64,000 bases of DNA, taken from the NCBI RefSeq assembly GCF_947507565.1, contig NC_089190.1, positions 1,488,001-1,552,000 of the forward strand, given 5' to 3'. Of this stretch, positions 58,401-64,000 are shown piece by piece. The position numbers and the translations under genes were made by a program. Each line of letters begins with the position of its first letter. Within the stretch, counting starts at the first letter, position 1. The notes under the pieces are model-generated. The model saw only the letters and a list, made by a program, of their open reading frames with translations, did no database searches and was not told the DNA's origin. The stretch comes from Oscarella lobularis (taxonomy: Eukaryota; Porifera; Homoscleromorpha; Homosclerophorida; Oscarellidae).

Positions 58401-61400
58401 GACATTGGCTCCAACGCCGAATTATCTTACGAATTGCTGACAGAGAGTATGATGGACAATCCGTTCGACGTTTCCGACTCTGGAAACGTTTACGTGGCGT
58501 CGCCCGACTTGCTTGACTACGAAACGAAGAGGGCGTACAACGTGACTGTCGTTGTGTCCGATTCAGGTGATCCGCGGAAAAGTGCGAGTACCGTCGTTCT
58601 CGTTAGAGTGCTAAACGTCAATGAATACACACCCAGATTTGTCCAAGGAACCTACGAGGCAATCATGTGCGAGGGGCCGATGTCGAATCGTACAGTTGTC
58701 GCTGTGACAGCAACCGACGACGACGCCGAGATGTTTGGGAAAATCACTTATTTGATTGAAGACGATAAGGGCATATTTGCCGTGCATCCAGAAACAGGCA
58801 GGGTTTGGAACAAAGTGCCACTCGATTACGAGACGTGGACGTGGCATGAATTCAAGGTCAGAGCAACCGACGGCGGCAATTTGTGGAGCGAGGCAACGGT
58901 GACAGTGGACGTACGAAACGACAACGATAATCGTCCGAAATTTGAGAGCGATCACAGACGAATTATTATTTCCGAAAATGCGACCGTCGGTACGAGCGTA
59001 CATCGTTGTCCGGCGACGGACAACGATTCGTGCGTGTACGACGTGTGCAACAACGGCTTTGCTCTTGCGTGCGACGTTTGCAATAGAACCGACGGCAGTT
59101 CTGGAGACGGCAGCGGGTGCGAGAGCTACGACGACAACACGCTTCGATACGAAATTGTTTCATCTTATCCGAGCGGCTTTCTCGCTATCGATAGCGAAAC
59201 GGGCAACATCACTCTTGCTCAGTCCATCGATCGCGAAATGGTTTCTGTCTATTACGTCACCATTCGCGTGTCCGACGGTCTGTACAGTGATACGAAGAAT
59301 CTGACTATACATGTCGGCGACGACAACGACAATAATCCTGTATTTAACAAGACCAGATATTTAGAGGAGGTGAAGGAGAATGTTGCCGTGGGAACGTCTG
59401 TTATCCAAGTGAGCGCAAGCGATGCCGATGCTGGTTTGAACGGCGACGTGGCTTACCGACTACTGGGTCACTGGAACGAAGATTTCAGCATTGACAATTG
59501 GGGTGTCGTTTGGACGGCGATGTCACTGGATCGAGAAATGCGACCGGAATACGACCTAATGGTCGTAGCCGAAGACATGGGAGCGATGAAGCGCACTACG
59601 GAAGTGCCGCTAGTGATTACAGTTTTAGACGTTAACGACAACTCGCCCGTGTTTGAACCGATTCTCGACTGCGTGCTGATTCGAGAAGATTACGGCGCTG
59701 AGGAGTCGGGTTCCGGGTCGGGCTCCGGAGTGGGCTTTGACCGTTTTGTTGTAAACGTCAGCGCTTCGGACGCCGACGCTGACGAGAACGGCGAAATCGT
59801 TTTTTCGATTGTCGGAGAATCTGTATTTGACATTGACTCTCAAACGGGCGAAATCACTTCAACAGCCTATTTTGATCGCGAAGCCACCGGATTTTACGTC
59901 GTTACCGTGAACGCGAGCGATCGCGGATCGCCGTCTCGCTGGACCCCTCTTCTCGTCTGCATCAATGTGACGGACGTAAACGACAACGCTCCCGTCATTG
60001 ACTCTGATTCTCTTTCGGACCCGATCGACATATCTGAAGCCTCCGCCAACGGCACAATTGTCGTCGACCGCATCTGGGCTACGGACTCTGACGCCGGAGC
60101 AAACGGCAACGTTCGTTTTTACCCAGGTCGAAACTTTCCGCGTCGCCACTTCGATCTTCATCAAAACTCGGGCCAGATAGTCGTCGCCTCGTCGCTCGAT
60201 CGCGAGACGATCGACGAGTACACGTTCTCGGTGGTTGCAGTTGATCAAGCGATGCCTATATCAGCACGCCTCAACGACACTATATTACTGACTTTCATCA
60301 TTACGGACGCGAATGATAACTCGCCGGTCGTGTTGCCGCTTTTCGTCGAAGTTGATGTCGAGGAGAACGTCACCCTAAATACGGTCATTGCTTTATTTAA
60401 CGTGACGGACAGAGACGCAGGCAATAACAGTGTCGTCAGCGCGACACTGAGTCCGCCGTCGAGCCGGTTTGAGGTCAGTTTGGTGGAAAATGTCGCTACT
60501 GTTTCGGTCGTCGCAGAGCTGGACTACGAAACGGCGACGTCGCACGTGGTCTCTATCGTCTTCTCCGACGCCGGCATCCCCCCGATGTCATCGACGTCCC
60601 AAGTCAACGTAACGGTGTTGAACGTCAACGACGCGAGGCCAGTCGTATCGATTGGTAACACGCTTCCAATTGAATATTTCGAAGATAGTGGTCGACTCGC
60701 TTTGGAGCCGAACGTGAACATAACCGACAGCGATGGTTTTCCATTCACGTATTTTTGCAACAGCACGGCACGTCTCATCGGAGGCGAAACTTACAACGTT
60801 AGCATGTTACCGTACGACTGTCCGCCAGGAATTGGTGACAAGTTTACAAAGATTCGTAACTGTGGGCTCGACGACGCGCAGGCGATCGGGCCGGACGTGG
60901 TTGCTCTTCAAAACGGCGCGACAATAAACGGCTACACGATGATGTTTGACGGCAGTGACGATTTTGCCGACGTCAAGGGGCAATTCAATCTAATCAACAA
61001 GGGACTGGTCATTGCCGTTTGGCTTAATATGCCAAGTCTTCCGCTGAACAAATCGACCATCTACATAAAACTGAACGCCGGAGCAAACCTTGTGTATTAT
61101 GGTGTCTTCTGCCTTAGCAACGGCAGAGTGAGGTTCGAGTATGCCAAGTCGGGGAAGCTTTCGGCTAGCGTCGACGGGCCAATGATCTGCGGGAGTTTTG
61201 TCAACCAGTGGGCTCATCTTACCGTCTTGGTCGATTGTGACGACCAGTCGGTCTGGCGAGTAAAGTTCCTTGTCAACGGATGTATGAAAGGCCAGGTAGT
61301 ACTCAGCTTCTTTATGTATACCACAGCCCGTATCTCTGACAAAGCTGGTCGCTCGTTTGTTGGTGCTCGACCGATGCCAGGAAACGCCGACAATAACCCA

Positions 61401-64000
61401 ATTGAGAATTACCACGGAAAAATGCACCTCCTAGTCGTTCAACCGTCTCCATCGCGACAAGAGCAGATTGTCTGCTTTTTGGGCTGCGGCGAAGCGTTGC
61501 GAACGGGCTTGTCTTCACTGCCAACGTCGCTAAAAGCGAGCTACGACTACACCGAAGCGACGTTGACCGTACTTGGTAGATCGTCTCGAGAAGACTATAT
61601 TGACGTTTTGAATTCGCTCTACTACGTATCCGACGTCGAGGAGCCGATCTCCGGCACGCGGACTATTGACGTACGCATCAACGACTGTCAGTTTGAATCG
61701 GATTCCGGTCTGTTAACGATTGATATGGCTCTGACGAATGACAACGAGCCGATATTGCGATTGAACGGGCCGCACGGCGCTAACTACAACCGCAGCGTGT
61801 TCACTGAAGACGATACGAGTGGCGGAGCTGTTATTGTTGCCAACGCCAGCGCTCTGACGGTGACGGACGGCGATCGCGGCGCCTACACGTACGACGTAAC
61901 GGTGGAAATAATGAATCCGGTGGATAGTTCGTACGAATCACTTTCCGTCGGAAGTGGCCAGTCGTTTGAATACGATAACGTCACCGCGACGCTGACGATG
62001 TCGCCTTATGTCGACACGGTTGAACTTCAGGCGATTCTTCGGTCGATAACTTACGACAATACCAAAGAAGAGCCTTCGACGGTCGAACGGACCATATCTT
62101 TTGCTATCAAGGATGGCCCCCGGCATGATTCCGCTATCGTCTATAGCTACATTCAAGTGGAACTGGTGAACGATCAGCCTGATGTTTTGCTCAACTATAT
62201 GGTTGACTATTACGAGGGAAACGGATCCGTGCTAGTTGCCCCGACTCTGCGATTGATTGACCACGATAACGACTATGCTATGGAAGCGATCATTCGACTT
62301 CAATCGGCCGTCAAAGAGGATATGGAAATGCTGGACGTTTACGTGGCCGACACGCCAGAAATTTCAAAAATGTACGACATGGCGAATTGTACGCTGAAAC
62401 TCTGGGGAAAAGCGACCGTTGCCACGTACGAACGAATTTTGCGCAACGTCACGTACGAACACAAGGGCCAAGAAGATCCCACACCCGGACCGCGAGTCGT
62501 GACGTTCACCGTGTCCGACGGCGCGGCGACGTCGGCTCCCGCATCGTCGTTCATCTTTTTCCAAGCCGTAAACGACGCCCCTGTGCTCGATCTAAACGGA
62601 CCGGCAGAACTAGGTATCGACTTCGAGATCTCGTATGCGGAAGGCATGGCAGCTTCTGTTCTGACGGAGTCTACCGCAACTTTGATTGACGTCGACAGTT
62701 CAACGCTCGCGTATTTGAAGGCGACTCTCGTTGGAAACTTGAACGGTGACGACGAATATTTGAATGTCGATTTGACGTCAATGCCTTCGCTGAGCCCAAC
62801 TTACGTCGCTGGTGTACTCAAAATTGTGCCGTCGGGATCAGGATCGTCGATCGCCGACTTCCAGATGGCTCTTCGAAAAATCACTTACGAAAACAAAGCC
62901 GACGAATTTTCCGGCGCAGAACGTACCGTAGATTTCGTCGCCAACGACGGATACTTGAGCAGCCGTGTGGCGACGACTCGCATCGTTTTGAAAGAAATAA
63001 ACGATCGTCCCTACATATCTCTATACGGCAACGGCACGACCAACCACACGACTGTTTTTGTAGATAGCAAGCCGGCTATCAATGTTCTACCGCCGTCGAG
63101 CGTATCTGTTTCTGATCCGGACAGTGCGGCAACTGTAGTGTTGGTGCGGTTAGTTTTGCAGAATTTCGAAGACGATAGTCTGGAGAAGCTCACTTTTCCG
63201 TCTGATGGGACGTCGTCAATTACGAAAACTTTGAGTGAAATTCAGTACGAAATAGCGTTCTCGCCTGGTCTGTTTTTGACCACCGCCGAAGCCTTTTTGC
63301 AAGGAATCATGTACGATAATATGATCGATGAGCCGAATCCTGCTCAACCGAGAACGATTCTAATATCGGTTACCGACGGAACTGTTTCAAGCAATCACAT
63401 TACTGTACACGTCGACATACGCCTTTTCAATGATCACCGACCCATCTTCAGTCCGTTGGACTACGCCGTCGTCGTGCCGGAAAATAAAAATTCGCACACC
63501 ATCCTGACGGTGTTTGCTACCGACATGGACGACGGAGACGACGGCAAATTTCTCTTTTCCTTTGTCAACGGCAACGATGAAGGACACTTCTCTATTGACT
63601 CTTCGACGGGCGAGATAGCGACAACAACGACCCTAGACAGAGAAGAAATTTCCTGGTATCGACTGGTTGTTAGAGCCACGGACTTGGGCGTGCCGTCCAT
63701 GTCGTCGGACGCCGGCGTAAATATCACGGTTAGCGATGTCAATGACGTTGTGCCTCGCTTTGTCAACGACGCTGTCTACGCAGCCAACGTTTCTGAAAAT
63801 TCGCGAATCGGATTCACTGTGTTTAATTTCAGCGCCGTCGACGGCGACAGAGCCGATACCAACAACGCTCGCATATCGTACGCAATCGTCGGCGGTAACT
63901 CGCGCGGCGATTTCCACATTCCAGACGCGAGTGTCGGCGTCGTGACCGTCGCCAATCGTCTGGACGTTGACGGCTCCAACGGCCAAGTTGATTACACGTT
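52416..64000 (+). CDS. Giant cadherin-like adhesion gene, exon of at least 11.6 kb (continues beyond window)
   Basis: After the acceptor TTCTTTAG, one frame (starting ESLYIDEEAASGSG) stays open to base 64000, about 3,860 codons. Modules in order: cadherin-like ~110-residue repeats ending in variants of VNDxPxL (52416-54600 and 55360-57960); two WQY...RF-x-P/RFLPN...AWDQ modules (54640-54830, 55080-55270); classic cadherin EC repeats (57990-60650) with DRE motifs and VNDNAPEF, LNVNEYTPRF, DVNDNSPVF, DANDNSPV; a LamG-like domain (60900-61510: MMFDGSDDFADV, IAVWLNMP, WAHLTVLVD); more ~110-residue repeats (61500-63400); and EC repeats again from 63440 (LDREEISWYRLVVRATD). SGSG tracts lie at 55537-55572 and 59701-59735. 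Many N-x-S/T sites support an extracellular location. No TM segment is seen yet. It probably works in cell-cell or cell-matrix adhesion. Related designs include FRAS/FREM/CSPG proteins and large sponge cadherins; I cannot assign an orthologue. Confidence 0.88.

Noticed and set aside
56976-63986. Many long minus-strand frames (up to 215 codons) opposite the giant exon
   Set aside because: They are antisense shadows. The plus frame has continuous cadherin-type motifs across the same bases.
49398-64000. Orthologue of FAT, CELSR or FREM
   Set aside because: The order of ~110-residue repeats, EC repeats and a LamG-like domain fits none of them, and no EGF, 7TM or Calx-beta segment was seen in the window.

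Overview
The window is animal nuclear DNA. Genes are densely packed, most introns are about 45-110 bp with GT-AG ends (a few GC-AG), and the proteins are metazoan: an Eph receptor tyrosine kinase with ephrin-binding, FN3, kinase and SAM domains, cadherin EC repeats, and a TASOR-like protein. Compact introns together with an early-looking Eph/cadherin set suggest an early-branching animal, most likely a sponge (a homoscleromorph such as Oscarella would fit). The species is inference. I derived exons by hand from reading-frame continuity, splice consensus and recalled family motifs. No search was run.

Layout. 132-1111 (-): TauD/TfdA-type dioxygenase, 3' end outside the window. 1471-3997 (-): NOP2 rRNA cytosine methyltransferase. 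4373-5220 (+): MIIP homologue. About 5457-9828 (+): TASOR-like gene, whose 1.7 kb intron carries a palindromic minisatellite and a tandem ~606-bp inverted-repeat element. 9878-16397 (+): an Eph-family tandem array made of a 3' relic, a kinase-less Eph-like receptor (628 aa predicted) and a complete Eph receptor (968 aa predicted). 16608-18822 (+): Artemis (DCLRE1C). 18960-38932 (+): LEKR1-like coiled-coil gene, split by a 16.7 kb intronic array of a ~41-bp repeat plus a 3 x 114 bp repeat. 39474-41240: a possible first exon and an unrecognised low-complexity single-exon gene. 41829-44294 (+): membrane-anchored trehalase. 44569-45669 (+): KLHDC3-like kelch protein. 45917-48126 (-): RAP1/TERF2IP. 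48243-48804 (-): ERG28. 49398-64000+ (+): a giant secreted or membrane adhesion protein, with small 5' exons and then one exon of at least 11.6 kb encoding cadherin-like repeats, classic cadherin EC repeats, a LamG-like domain and SGSG tracts. It runs off the right edge.

Most neighbours are unrelated housekeeping genes. The exception is the Eph array: tail, promoter and ectodomain form a repeated unit of 2,528 bp (from ATG 10259 to ATG 12787). The tandem process left one relic, one intact-looking receptor without a kinase, and one full kinase receptor. The most distinctive features are that kinase-less Eph-like gene with its own tyrosine-containing tail, the large repeat array with inverted ends inside an otherwise small-intron gene, and the giant cadherin-like exon with modules that resemble bacterial adhesin repeats.
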